Source of the DNA: an uncultured Bacteroidaceae bacterium
GTDB taxonomy: Bacteria; Bacteroidota; Bacteroidia; Bacteroidales; Bacteroidaceae
NCBI GenBank assembly: GCA_904501775.1
Contig: CAJGCJ010000071.1
Span: 1 to 9,604 of the forward strand
Reading direction: 5' to 3'
DNA: 9,604 bases
Below are positions 1-5,570 of the stretch, one piece after another. The first letter of the stretch is position 1; every line of letters begins with the position of its first letter. Both the position numbers and the translations under genes were made by a program. A model generated the notes under the pieces. It saw only the letters and a program-made list of their open reading frames with translations, was not told the DNA's origin and searched no databases.

Positions 1-1
1 C

Positions 2-1027
2 ACCGGAGAGAAAACTGAAAAAACTCATGGCGGCACACAGCAGTGCATTCCGGAGTACAAGGAGAAGCGCAAAAACAGCAGGCTGCTGTCGGGTCTTGTG
101 GCTGCGCTGACAGCAATAGTCGTATTCTTCGGATGGCAGAAACTGAACGAGCAACCATTGCTGATATTCACAGGAGGAGGTTCTGTGGTGGACTACATAA
201 AGGACATTTCGGGAGGCGAAGTGAATATAAAGGATTATGGAGAAGCGCTCTACATAAACCTGCCCAGCGGCAATGCCTGGACAATGCTGGTGGAGGAGGC
301 AGTAAGAAAGAATGAGGACAACGAACGTCCGTTCGTGTCAGTGGTGCTTTCGGCCGACAAGATAGATTCCGTACATATTGACTACAAGGTGCAGAACATT
401 AAGCAGGACGCATGCATTGTGGGATATTTCATGGGACACGATTCACTGGCCGTATACATAGAGAACAGCCTTGCAAAAGCGCATGGAATAGATGAAAGCG
501 ACACGGAATTGGACGCCGGGAAACTTACATACATTATCTCGCACACAGCAAGGAACAGGGAAACAGCCCGTCTGTTCACCACAAACATATCAAGCGGCAC
601 CCTGCGTATGTACCAGAGAGTCATAAAGGAGGTTGACTCTACCATAAACCTTGAAAAGTTGCTTGACAAGGAGATAAGCCATCCTTATTACCAGGATTCA
701 TCGTCGGACTATATATACGCGCTTGAAACCGGAGCTAGAATGCCTTACATGATATTGGGAAGCGAGCACTACTACCCCAGGCAGGCCGAGAACTACAGGA
801 AACTGCATATAAGCGCCGATGGAAAGATACAGATGAAAGAGATGTATATATACTTCGTCGCATACAAGAACGGCGAAAAGAACCACTGCCATATAGTTCC
901 CGAGATTACAGAACTTCTTGAAAAATTAGGGGCAGAACGCAACATGAAACCTGAGGTATGGAAAGAGGTCTCTGAAGGCAGATTGAGAAAACCCGGCGGA
1001 CACACAATTTTCTACCTCAACAAATAA
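2..1027 (+). CDS. Partial membrane-anchored extracytoplasmic protein, possibly binding-protein-like
   Basis: The frame is open from base 2 with no in-frame ATG before a GTG at 98. That GTG lies inside a membrane segment, so the true start is left of the window and 341 C-terminal residues are visible. A charged stretch (EYKEKRKNSR, visible residues 18-27) precedes one transmembrane helix (about 28-45). The rest, about 295 residues, should lie outside the cytoplasm under the positive-inside rule. Just after the helix is LLIFTGGGSVVDYI, and later NISSGTLRMYQ. These glycine/serine turns recall the ligand loops of PstS-like phosphate or solute binding proteins, which is a weak inference. No catalytic motif was recognised. 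The cytoplasmic N-terminal domain, which would probably define the family, is missing. The gene ends 25 bp before the insertion sequence and may have lost its native terminator context. Existence is secure; function is uncertain. Confidence 0.75.
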   Translation, partial: TGEKTEKTHGGTQQCIPEYKEKRKNSRLLSGLVAALTAIVVFFGWQKLNEQPLLIFTGGGSVVDYIKDISGGEVNIKDYGEALYINLPSGNAWTMLVEEAVRKNEDNERPFVSVVLSADKIDSVHIDYKVQNIKQDACIVGYFMGHDSLAVYIENSLAKAHGIDESDTELDAGKLTYIISHTARNRETARLFTTNISSGTLRMYQRVIKEVDSTINLEKLLDKEISHPYYQDSSSDYIYALETGARMPYMILGSEHYYPRQAENYRKLHISADGKIQMKEMYIYFVAYKNGEKNHCHIVPEITELLEKLGAERNMKPEVWKEVSEGRLRKPGGHTIFYLNK

Positions 1028-1034
1028 AGACGTC

Positions 1035-1055
1035 GCCCAAACGGGGGAATTGGGC
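1035..1055. repeat. Small hairpin spanning the left IS junction
   Basis: GCCCAA (1035-1040) and TTGGGC (1050-1055) form a 6-bp stem with a 9-nt loop, 8 nt after the stop codon of the preceding gene. The last bases belong to the IS end. If the IS is removed, CCCAA..TTG lies next to the T-rich TGTTTTTG at 2475. It may therefore be the remnant of the upstream gene's terminator, split by insertion. This is inference from a short stem only. Confidence 0.35.
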
Positions 1056-1079
1056 TCAGTAGAAAAAAGGTGTGGATAA
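1053..1079 (+). repeat. Left terminal inverted repeat of the IS
   Basis: It begins GGCTCAGTAGAAA and ends GTGTGGATAA. Against the reverse complement of 2448-2474 it matches at the first 13 bases, then 6 bases after a 4-base mismatch block, then TAA. Its inner edge, TGTGGATAA at 1071-1079, is the reverse complement of the consensus DnaA box TTATCCACA. Confidence 0.88.
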
Positions 1080-1101
1080 TCTATCTAAAACAGTATCTTT
1101 G
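1071..1101 (+). promoter_or_regulatory. IS promoter for the transposase ORFs (Bacteroidetes type)
   Basis: TGTG (1071-1074, −33 TTTG-like), a 19-nt spacer and TATCTTTG (1094-1101, perfect TAnnTTTG −7). The first ATG is only 5 nt beyond the −7 box, so the transcript would start at or next to the start codon (leaderless). The −33 element lies inside the terminal repeat, so transposase bound to the end could block transcription. That last point is inference. Confidence 0.65.
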
Positions 1102-1106
1102 CATTT

Positions 1107-1502
1107 ATGGAAACAAGGATATTGGAACAATTGGCTCGTATAGTACTTCCCAGTGAGATACTTGAGCATTTTGAGATAGTAAGAATAGAGACCGATGAAC
1201 AAGATATTGACGCAATGTCAATGACAATTCATCTTGATGAACGTATGAATAAAGAATATCAATCAAACGAGGAATACGAATCTCTTGGTTTTATGGAAGC
1301 TGTATCGGTTACTGATTTTCCCATTAGAGACCACAAGGTTATTCTAAAATTACGTCGTAGAAGATGGAGAAATAAAGAAACAGGAGAGAGCTTTGTGGAA
1401 CAAATCAGTGTAACCGAAAAAGGCACCCGCTACTCAAAAGAGTTTGCGGCTTTTTTAAAAGAGACGTATGGAGACATCCCCAGTGACCTGCCGTACGCTT
1501 GA
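1107..1502 (+). CDS. ISAon1-type transposase N-terminal region protein (OrfA)
   Basis: A 131-residue protein from the upstream ORF of the IS. It resembles the separately annotated N-terminal region protein of ISAon1-family elements in Bacteroidetes. It is acidic in its first 60 residues, then basic (LKLRRRRWRNKETGE, about residues 76-90), consistent with recognition of the terminal repeats, although no zinc-ribbon cysteines are present. The start is the ATG 5 nt after the −7 box; the next in-frame ATG would remove about 36 residues. It ends in TGA at 1500-1502, inside the next ORF, which is in the +1 frame. The two proteins could act as separate subunits or as a frameshift fusion. Confidence 0.85.
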   Translation: METRILEQLARIVLPSEILEHFEIVRIETDEQDIDAMSMTIHLDERMNKEYQSNEEYESLGFMEAVSVTDFPIRDHKVILKLRRRRWRNKETGESFVEQISVTEKGTRYSKEFAAFLKETYGDIPSDLPYA

Positions 1503-2460
1503 GGATTTCTATCATATAGACAGTCACACATTTGAAAAGCAGTACAAAGAAGTCTTAAGCGGTTATCGCGAGTGGGAACAACTCTCCCATGCAGATGAAT
1601 GGCTTTTATTCCCTGAAAACATAGGCGAACGTTTGGCTATAGACGAATCCTCACTCTCTAATGGTGAACTTTACACTTTTGTAACAAATCGTGATGCAAA
1701 AACTCGCGAAGGTTCTTTGGTAGCAGTTGTTGCAGGCACAAGGTCGGAAGATGTTATCGCCGTTCTGGAACGTATAGACGAAGAAAAACTCAATCAAGTC
1801 AAGGAAGTTACACTCGACTTGTCAGACTCTATGCGTAGGATTATAATAAATGTTTTTCCCAACGCGCAGCGTGTCATAGACCGTTTCCATATACAAAAAC
1901 TGGCTTGTAATGCCTTGCAGGATATGAGAATAGCACATCGGTGGGATGCCATACAGCAGGCTAACGACGAAATGGAAGAGGCGAAATTAAACGGAGAAGA
2001 ATACGAGCCGTTCCGTTTTCCCAATGGAGACACACGCAAGGAACTTTTGATACGTTCACGATACCTACTCTTCAAATCTGCCGACAAATGGACTAAGAGA
2101 CAGAAAGAACGAGCTGCAATATTATTTGAAGAATATCCCGACTTAAAGAAAGCTTATGGATTGACTCACTCATTAAGAATGATATTCTCTAAAAACCTCA
2201 TAAAGGATGCAGCAAGGCTGTCTATGGCAAAGTGGTATAATCAAGTTGAGGAAGCCGGGTTCAAGTCTTTCAATACAATTGCCGCAACATTTTACGAACA
2301 CTATGATGAGATACTAAACTTCTATAACAACCGTTCATCAAACGCATTGGCAGAGTGCTTTAATGCTAAAATCAAACTTTTTAGAGCTAATTTAAGAGGT
2401 GTTGCTGATAAGAAATTCTTTCTGTTCAGAATTGCTAATTTATTTGCTTACCCACACTAA
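1468..2460 (+). CDS. DDE transposase, ISL3-like (ISAon1 type, OrfB)
   Basis: 330 residues from an ATG at 1468 that overlaps OrfA by 35 nt. The RNase-H-fold transposase pattern of the DDE_Tnp_ISL3 type is visible. LAIDE carries the first Asp (59). VTLDLSDSM (Asp117, Asp120) is followed by PNAQRVIDRFHI (residues 131-142). The C-terminal SNALAECFNAKIK gives the catalytic Glu (296), followed by a conserved R...G helix. The protein ends FAYPH, and its last codons lie inside the right inverted repeat, so it is full length. The first dozen residues may be non-native if the protein is really made by +1 frameshifting from OrfA: OrfA reads GCT TGA and this frame continues GAG GAT just after. Strong similarity starts about residue 13 (DFYHIDSH). 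Reinitiation at 1468 is the alternative. Confidence 0.9.
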   Translation: METSPVTCRTLEDFYHIDSHTFEKQYKEVLSGYREWEQLSHADEWLLFPENIGERLAIDESSLSNGELYTFVTNRDAKTREGSLVAVVAGTRSEDVIAVLERIDEEKLNQVKEVTLDLSDSMRRIIINVFPNAQRVIDRFHIQKLACNALQDMRIAHRWDAIQQANDEMEEAKLNGEEYEPFRFPNGDTRKELLIRSRYLLFKSADKWTKRQKERAAILFEEYPDLKKAYGLTHSLRMIFSKNLIKDAARLSMAKWYNQVEEAGFKSFNTIAATFYEHYDEILNFYNNRSSNALAECFNAKIKLFRANLRGVADKKFFLFRIANLFAYPH

Positions 2461-2474
2461 ATTTCTACTGAGCC
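2448..2474 (-). repeat. Right terminal inverted repeat of the IS
   Basis: The reverse complement begins GGCTCAGTAGAAATTTAGTG and pairs with the left end. The transposase stop codon (2458-2460) and final codons fall within it. The inner bases read TGTGGGTAA, one mismatch from the DnaA-box-like sequence of the left end. Confidence 0.87.
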
Positions 2475-2536
2475 TGTTTTTGCTGCTTTTCGTTTTCTAT
2501 CTGCTGGTAAGCGGGCTTCCCGCAGTTATAAAACGA

Positions 2537-2570
2537 AAATCAGGAAACAATTTTCATTGTTTCCTGATTT
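2537..2570 (-). terminator. Intrinsic terminator of tRNA-Ser
   Basis: A perfect 15-bp stem (2537-2551 with 2556-2570) with a 4-nt loop. On the minus strand it starts 5 nt after the tRNA 3' end and is followed by TTTTCGTTTT, a U-rich tail. The tail bases (2530-2539 on the plus strand, overlapping the stem edge) have a 10-bp inverted partner at 2487-2496. A further GCGGG/CCCGC hairpin lies at 2511-2523, so the segment could stop transcription from both sides. Confidence 0.85.
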
Positions 2571-2574
2571 CTTG

Positions 2575-2659
2575 CGGAGAGAGAGGGATTCGAACCCCCG
2601 GTACCTTTCAGTACGTCGGTTTTCAAGACCGGTGCAATCGACCACTCTGCCACCTCTCC
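2575..2659 (-). tRNA. tRNA-Ser (anticodon UGA)
   Basis: The minus strand folds as a class II tRNA of 85 nt. The acceptor GGAGAGG (2659-2653) pairs with TCTCTCC (one G-U), followed by discriminator G at 2575. The anticodon loop CTTGAAA gives anticodon UGA, which reads UCN serine codons. There is a long variable arm (GTACTGAAAGGTAC region) and a T arm with GGTTCGAATCC. CCA is not encoded: the bases after the discriminator are CAA. The long variable arm and discriminator G are serine identity features. Confidence 0.97.
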
Positions 2660-2673
2660 AATAAGTTTTTTAA

Positions 2674-2704
2674 CGTTAAATCGTGGGTCGTTCTTGATTT
2701 AACG
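2674..2704 (-). repeat. Inverted repeat in the tRNA-Ser 5' leader
   Basis: CGTTAAATC (2674-2682) and GATTTAACG (2696-2704) are perfect 9-bp arms separated by 13 nt. They lie between the tRNA promoter and its 5' end. The predicted start site falls near 2701-2704, so the transcript would begin in a hairpin that RNase P removes. A DNA-level operator is the alternative. Confidence 0.6.
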
Positions 2705-2707
2705 ATG

Positions 2708-2738
2708 CAAAGATAAGGCGTTTTTTTTTAACTTCAAA
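2708..2738 (-). promoter_or_regulatory. tRNA-Ser promoter
   Basis: On the minus strand, TTTG (2738-2735), a 19-nt spacer and TATCTTTG (2715-2708) are perfect matches to the Bacteroidetes −33/−7 consensus. Upstream A/T tracts (2747-2755, 2762-2767, 2770-2778) sit where an UP element or curved DNA would stimulate a stable-RNA promoter. Confidence 0.75.
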
Positions 2739-2800
2739 ATAAATCGAAAAAAAAATGCGTCTTTTTTGCAAAAAAAAATAAAAAGAGGGTTGAAATATCA

Positions 2801-2847
2801 TATTTGTGGCTTTTTAGACTCTATAATCGTCTAAAAAGCCACAAATA
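2801..2847 (-). terminator. Large hairpin ending the DUF2975-XRE operon
   Basis: Arms 2801-2819 and 2829-2847 are perfectly complementary over 19 bp with a 9-nt loop, 6 nt beyond the stop codon of the last operon gene. There is no clean U-run after the stem in either direction; the U-run (TTTTT) is inside the stem. It probably acts as a terminator or 3'-end stabiliser. Confidence 0.75.
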
Positions 2848-2853
2848 CCTCGG

Positions 2854-3474
2854 TTATTTATATTCTATTCCTCTTATTTTTAGTCCCATGTTTATTTTGC
2901 ATCTTTCAATTGAGTCGTTGCTGCTATAGCGAATGTAACTTTTTTTAAGATAAAGTGGGAATAGCAGGGCTTCTCTTTCATTTTTCTTGCCTGAGTTTTC
3001 GCTATGCTCTTTTTCTTTATTCTCTACACAGTCTATAAATTTGATTGCTACAAAATATTCGCCCGCTTCTATTATTGTTCTCTTCTCAGGTTGTACGCTT
3101 ATCTCCTGTTTCTTGCCAACGGGTACTTTAATAAGTAATGGCTCTTGAAGCGTTCTGCTGAAATTGTTACTGATGTTGTATATCTCAATTCCTAAGGTTA
3201 CATCTCCGATGCTATTCGATGTTATGTCGAAATTTATCTCTTCAACTTCAAACGGATGTTTTGTCTTTATTGTAGAGCCAACTTCGTAGCCTCTTTTGTC
3301 GGGTGTCAACGATGCAACGGCGCATGGGATTTTTACTCCTGTACCAAACATCTTCTTATGTTTCTTCTTGCCGTCTATTATTACAAGCTCGTCCAGTTGG
3401 TGTGCCTCCTGTGCCTCTATCTGTTGTGCGCAGGCAAGAAACAGGGCTATTAGTGTGATACATATTTTTTTCAT
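2854..3474 (-). CDS. Exported protein of unknown function
   Basis: 206 residues. The N-terminus has a signal peptide (MKK, hydrophobic 4-15, likely cleavage after IEA at 21). FLAC at 12-15 is a poor lipobox, so a lipoprotein is possible but less likely. The mature N-terminus, QLDELVI (26-32), resembles the LDEVVV linker that follows carboxypeptidase-regulatory-like domains in Bacteroidetes surface proteins, but that domain itself is absent. Residues 44-150 look beta-rich (EVGSTIKTKHPFEVEEINFDI, LGIEIYNI, EYFVAIKF). They resemble the C-terminal beta-sandwich of CarboxypepD_reg-like Bacteroidetes proteins. Residues 151-168 are a charged insert. It lies 19 nt after the XRE gene and is probably the third gene of that operon. 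Function is not known. Confidence 0.8.
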   Translation of the reverse strand: MKKICITLIALFLACAQQIEAQEAHQLDELVIIDGKKKHKKMFGTGVKIPCAVASLTPDKRGYEVGSTIKTKHPFEVEEINFDITSNSIGDVTLGIEIYNISNNFSRTLQEPLLIKVPVGKKQEISVQPEKRTIIEAGEYFVAIKFIDCVENKEKEHSENSGKKNEREALLFPLYLKKSYIRYSSNDSIERCKINMGLKIRGIEYK

Positions 3475-3493
3475 GAGCAGTGCTCGTTAGGGG

Positions 3494-3700
3494 TTAGTCT
3501 TGACGATACTCAAGGATGTCGCCCGGCTGGCAGTCGAGTGCATTGCACAGTGCATCGAGTGTACTGAATCGTATGGCACGTGCTTTGCCGGTCTTCAGTA
3601 TTGACAGGTTGGCTTGGGTTATTCCTACCTTCTCGGCAAGTTCTCCCGATGTCATCTTGCGTTTAGCAAGCATAACATCTACATTTACTATTATAGGCAT
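3494..3700 (-). CDS. Small XRE/Cro-type transcriptional regulator
   Basis: 68 residues, almost entirely one helix-turn-helix domain of the HTH_26 (YozG-like) type. SGELAEKVGI (18-27) and QANLSILKTG (29-38) form the HTH pair, followed by AIRFSTLDALCNALDCQPGDILEY, the typical end of this family. Members are usually encoded next to a DUF2975 membrane protein, as here: the gene starts 12 nt after the DUF2975 stop. The usual interpretation is a DNA-binding regulator working with its membrane partner. It has no dimerisation or ligand domain, so it probably binds as a dimer of bare HTH domains. The paired palindromes in the operon promoter are its best candidate sites, which would imply autoregulation (inference). 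Confidence 0.93.
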   Translation of the reverse strand: MPIIVNVDVMLAKRKMTSGELAEKVGITQANLSILKTGKARAIRFSTLDALCNALDCQPGDILEYRQD

Positions 3701-3712
3701 AGGTTGTATGTT

Positions 3713-4201
3713 TTAAATTGTCAGGTTATTATCTTCACTCACTTCTGCTGCAATTCTGTAGAGCAGTGCAAATATAATAAAGAGCAGGGTTATAAGTATA
3801 CTGCCGCTCTCTATTGCAAAGTAGCTGTTGCCGAGCTCTGCACTCATAAGTATATTGCCCATGTTGTCGTCGCAAAGTCTGTTGATGATATAGCAACCTG
3901 CTGTCATATATAGTAGTGTCACATTGCTGCGTATGAATAATGTTCCTTTTTTAAGGGCATTGACAGATTTTATAAGGAATACTATAATTATTGCATTGTA
4001 GGCTACTCCAAAGAGTACTCTTCCTATAAACAGTGTCAACTGAAACTGCAAAATGTTGTTGTCCCATGCAATTTCGCATGTGCTGCCGTTTATGCCCGAT
4101 ATGAACCAGCTTTGCAGTATGAGCCATGTAATTTGAATTGCACATATAGCAATTGCTGTAATTGCTATGCCATTAATTGCTTTGTAATTCTTTGTCTCCA
4201 T
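3713..4201 (-). CDS. DUF2975 family four-helix inner membrane protein
   Basis: 162 residues with four predicted membrane helices (about 8-34, 55-80, 94-110, 128-150). Family marks are visible: NALKKGTLFIRSNVTLL (81-97) matches the kG.pF...N segment between helices 2 and 3, and the C-terminus SEDNNLTI matches the usual acidic ..LTI ending. The protein is first in a minus-strand operon with the XRE regulator and the exported protein. The biochemical function of DUF2975 is not established. The constant pairing with an XRE protein suggests a membrane partner or antagonist of that regulator. The start is the ATG about 25 nt after the predicted transcription start. Confidence 0.92.
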   Translation of the reverse strand: METKNYKAINGIAITAIAICAIQITWLILQSWFISGINGSTCEIAWDNNILQFQLTLFIGRVLFGVAYNAIIIVFLIKSVNALKKGTLFIRSNVTLLYMTAGCYIINRLCDDNMGNILMSAELGNSYFAIESGSILITLLFIIFALLYRIAAEVSEDNNLTI

Positions 4202-4214
4202 AATTGTTGTTTTT

Positions 4215-4264
4215 TATTGTTTATCGATAATGCAAAGGTAATGTGTATTTATTGATAAACAATA
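4215..4264 (-). promoter_or_regulatory. Promoter and paired candidate operators of the DUF2975-XRE operon
   Basis: On the minus strand, ATTG (4263-4260), a 19-nt spacer and TACCTTTG (4240-4233) match the Bacteroidetes promoter consensus. Two inverted arms, 4215-4230 and 4249-4264, agree at 15 of 16 bases and surround the −7 box. Each contains a 10-bp palindrome: TTATCGATAA (4221-4230, perfect) on the expected start site and TTATTGATAA (4249-4258, one mismatch) in the −33/−7 spacer. A repressor dimer on each would block polymerase. The XRE protein of the same operon is the obvious candidate. Confidence 0.7.
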
Positions 4265-4490
4265 AAAATATAAAGAAAAACGAGAAAATTTAGCTACTTT
4301 AACTTTTTGCTATAAAAACACCTTACTTTAAAAGAAAACTTCATAGGCTGTAGCAATGTGTGCAGGTTACATTGGTCTCTTTCTCCTGTGGATAAAACTG
4401 CTTTTTTGAAGTACAAAATCTTATATGTTTTATGCAGTAACATTAAACATAGGCTTGTATGTCGTTGTTAAGTAAGAAAAAGTCGATTAT
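4265..4490. other. AT-rich divergent intergenic region
   Basis: This separates the divergently transcribed DUF2975 operon and the flavoprotein gene. It holds an inverted repeat CAATGT (4354-4359)/ACATTG (4369-4374) with a 9-nt spacer, a consensus DnaA-box sequence TGTGGATAA (4387-4395), and a weak −7 candidate TAGGCTTG (4450-4457) for the plus-strand gene without a convincing −33 box. No small ORF or RNA gene is supported. Confidence 0.5.
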
Positions 4491-5102
4491 ATGAGAACTC
4501 TTTTTGTATTCAACCACCCGTATGACGGTAGTTTCTGTAACGCATTGCTCGATGCTGCATTGTTGGGAGTGCAACGCTCCAATGGCGAGTCCGATTTGAT
4601 TCATCTTGATAAGGACGGATTTAACCCTGTGATGAGCAGCAGTGATTTGAAGGCCTTTTCCTTGGCACGCACCTCACCGGCGATGTCGTACCTGATGCTC
4701 GATAAGAAGGTAATCGATTATAAGGCACGTCTTGAGAAGGCTAATCATCTGGTTTTTATTTTTCCTGTTTGGTGGATGCTTATGCCAGCCCTTACAAAAG
4801 GGTTTATCGACAAGGTTATATTTCCACAGGTTGCCTATTCTTATACCGATAGCGGTGAGATGCGCTCGCGTTTGTGGAATTTGCGTCGCGTGACGGTGAT
4901 TACCACAATGGGTGGTGGTGCTTCGGTATATGAGACTCTTATGGGCAATGCACTATGGAAGGCTATGCTGCATGGTACTTTTGAAGTAATAGGAATTGAT
5001 AACTGCAAATGGATAAATTTCGATAAGGTGGGACTGGTGTCTGTTGAAAAGCGTTCCGAGTGGCTGAAAGAGGTCGAGGACTATTTCGCAGCATTAGAGT
5101 AG
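4491..5102 (+). CDS. Flavodoxin-fold NAD(P)H-dependent oxidoreductase (quinone reductase-like)
   Basis: 203 residues, normal length for the Flavodoxin_2 (PF02525) family of FMN/FAD-dependent NAD(P)H:acceptor reductases (MdaB, KefF and NQO1-like). The N-terminal FNHPYDGSFCNAL (7-19) is the flavin-phosphate loop. LVFIFPVWWMLMPALTKGFID (87-107) is the conserved second strand and flavin-binding P.WW...PA..KG.ID segment. ITTMGGG (137-143) is the third flavin loop. It is cytosolic, with no signal peptide. A probable role is two-electron reduction of quinones or similar electrophiles; the physiological acceptor cannot be read from sequence. The upstream A-rich stretch (AAGTAAGAAAAAG) just before the ATG is typical of Bacteroidetes ribosome entry. 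Monocistronic: the next plus-strand feature is the palindromic terminator at 5210. Confidence 0.9.
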   Translation: MRTLFVFNHPYDGSFCNALLDAALLGVQRSNGESDLIHLDKDGFNPVMSSSDLKAFSLARTSPAMSYLMLDKKVIDYKARLEKANHLVFIFPVWWMLMPALTKGFIDKVIFPQVAYSYTDSGEMRSRLWNLRRVTVITTMGGGASVYETLMGNALWKAMLHGTFEVIGIDNCKWINFDKVGLVSVEKRSEWLKEVEDYFAALE

Positions 5103-5209
5103 CTATAAAAACATTGTTATTTGCCTATAGCGTAAAATAATAAAATGTAATTTCATTTACACAATATTTTGGACACTGCCGGTGAATAATGTACGGTTAG
5201 TATAAAAGT

Positions 5210-5243
5210 TAAAAATGGTATCTCCATGGAGATACCATTTTTA
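5210..5243. terminator. Perfect 34-bp palindrome, bidirectional terminator
   Basis: Bases 5210-5243 are self-complementary around CCATGG, giving a 15-bp stem with a CATG loop. It is A-rich on the left edge and T-rich on the right, so each strand ends in a U-rich tail. It would end plus-strand transcripts from the flavoprotein gene (about 110 nt after its stop) and any minus-strand transcript coming from the right. Confidence 0.85.
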
Positions 5244-5409
5244 TTAATAGGTTAGATAACATTTTCCAGTCGTCAGGCGGGTGTCTCGCGACAGCCGGTG
5301 ATAATACAAATTCGACAACTGTTTTCTACAAATTTCAATTCATTACTATGGTTTGTGGTTGTTTCTATTGCAGTATTGTATTAATCGTAACAACCTTATA
5401 TTCACAATG

Positions 5410-5441
5410 CAAAATTATATATTCACAACTGCCATTGCAAT
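5410..5441 (-). promoter_or_regulatory. Possible orphan minus-strand promoter
   Basis: On the minus strand, ATTG (5441-5438), a 20-nt spacer and TAATTTTG (5417-5410, fits TAnnTTTG). There is no ORF downstream on that strand before the palindrome at 5210-5243, so a transcript of about 160-190 nt would be non-coding. The motif is short and the region AT-rich, so a chance match is possible. Confidence 0.25.
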
Positions 5442-5540
5442 CGTCAGTTTTTGTTATTTTACTACTGTTTCAGTAGCAAAATGTTGTTATTCCGTTCTTT
5501 TGTGGCTTTTCCTTCCCAATAACCGGGTATATGATAAAAT

Positions 5541-5570
5541 TTCAGGTGCAGCTGTTATGCTGCACCTGAA
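5541..5570 (-). terminator. Terminator of the His-rich protein gene
   Basis: TTCAGGTGCAGC (5541-5552) pairs perfectly with 5559-5570, with a 6-nt loop. On the minus strand it lies about 46 nt after the stop codon of the His-rich gene and is followed by ATTTTATC. A clear intrinsic terminator. Confidence 0.85.

Larger units (their letters stand above)
1053..2474 (+). mobile_element. ISAon1-type insertion sequence with DDE (ISL3-like) transposase
   Basis: A 1422-bp element bounded by inverted repeats that start GGCTCAGTAGAAA on both ends (22 of 27 positions match). It carries a short upstream ORF and a larger DDE transposase ORF overlapping by 35 nt in a different frame. Both ORFs are uninterrupted, so the element may be active. 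No target-site duplication was found: the eight bases outside the left end (GGGAATTG) and right end (TGTTTTTG) do not match. The boundaries could therefore be off by a base or two, or one flank may have rearranged after insertion. The family name rests on recognition of the two-ORF protein pair and its C-terminal YPH ending. Confidence 0.88.

Noticed and set aside
98..1027. GTG at 98 as the start of the first gene
   Set aside because: It falls inside the transmembrane segment and the frame is open to the window edge, so the gene is better treated as 5'-partial.
1045..2482. Target-site duplication around the IS
   Set aside because: The 8-base flanks GGGAATTG and TGTTTTTG do not match, and shifting the ends by a few bases did not produce a repeat.
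2399..2716. Plus-strand reading frame across the IS end and tRNA
   Set aside because: It runs through the IS inverted repeat, a terminator and the antisense of a tRNA gene.
4387..4395. Replication origin suggested by a DnaA box
   Set aside because: Only one exact box in this intergenic region, with no cluster and no origin-associated genes nearby.
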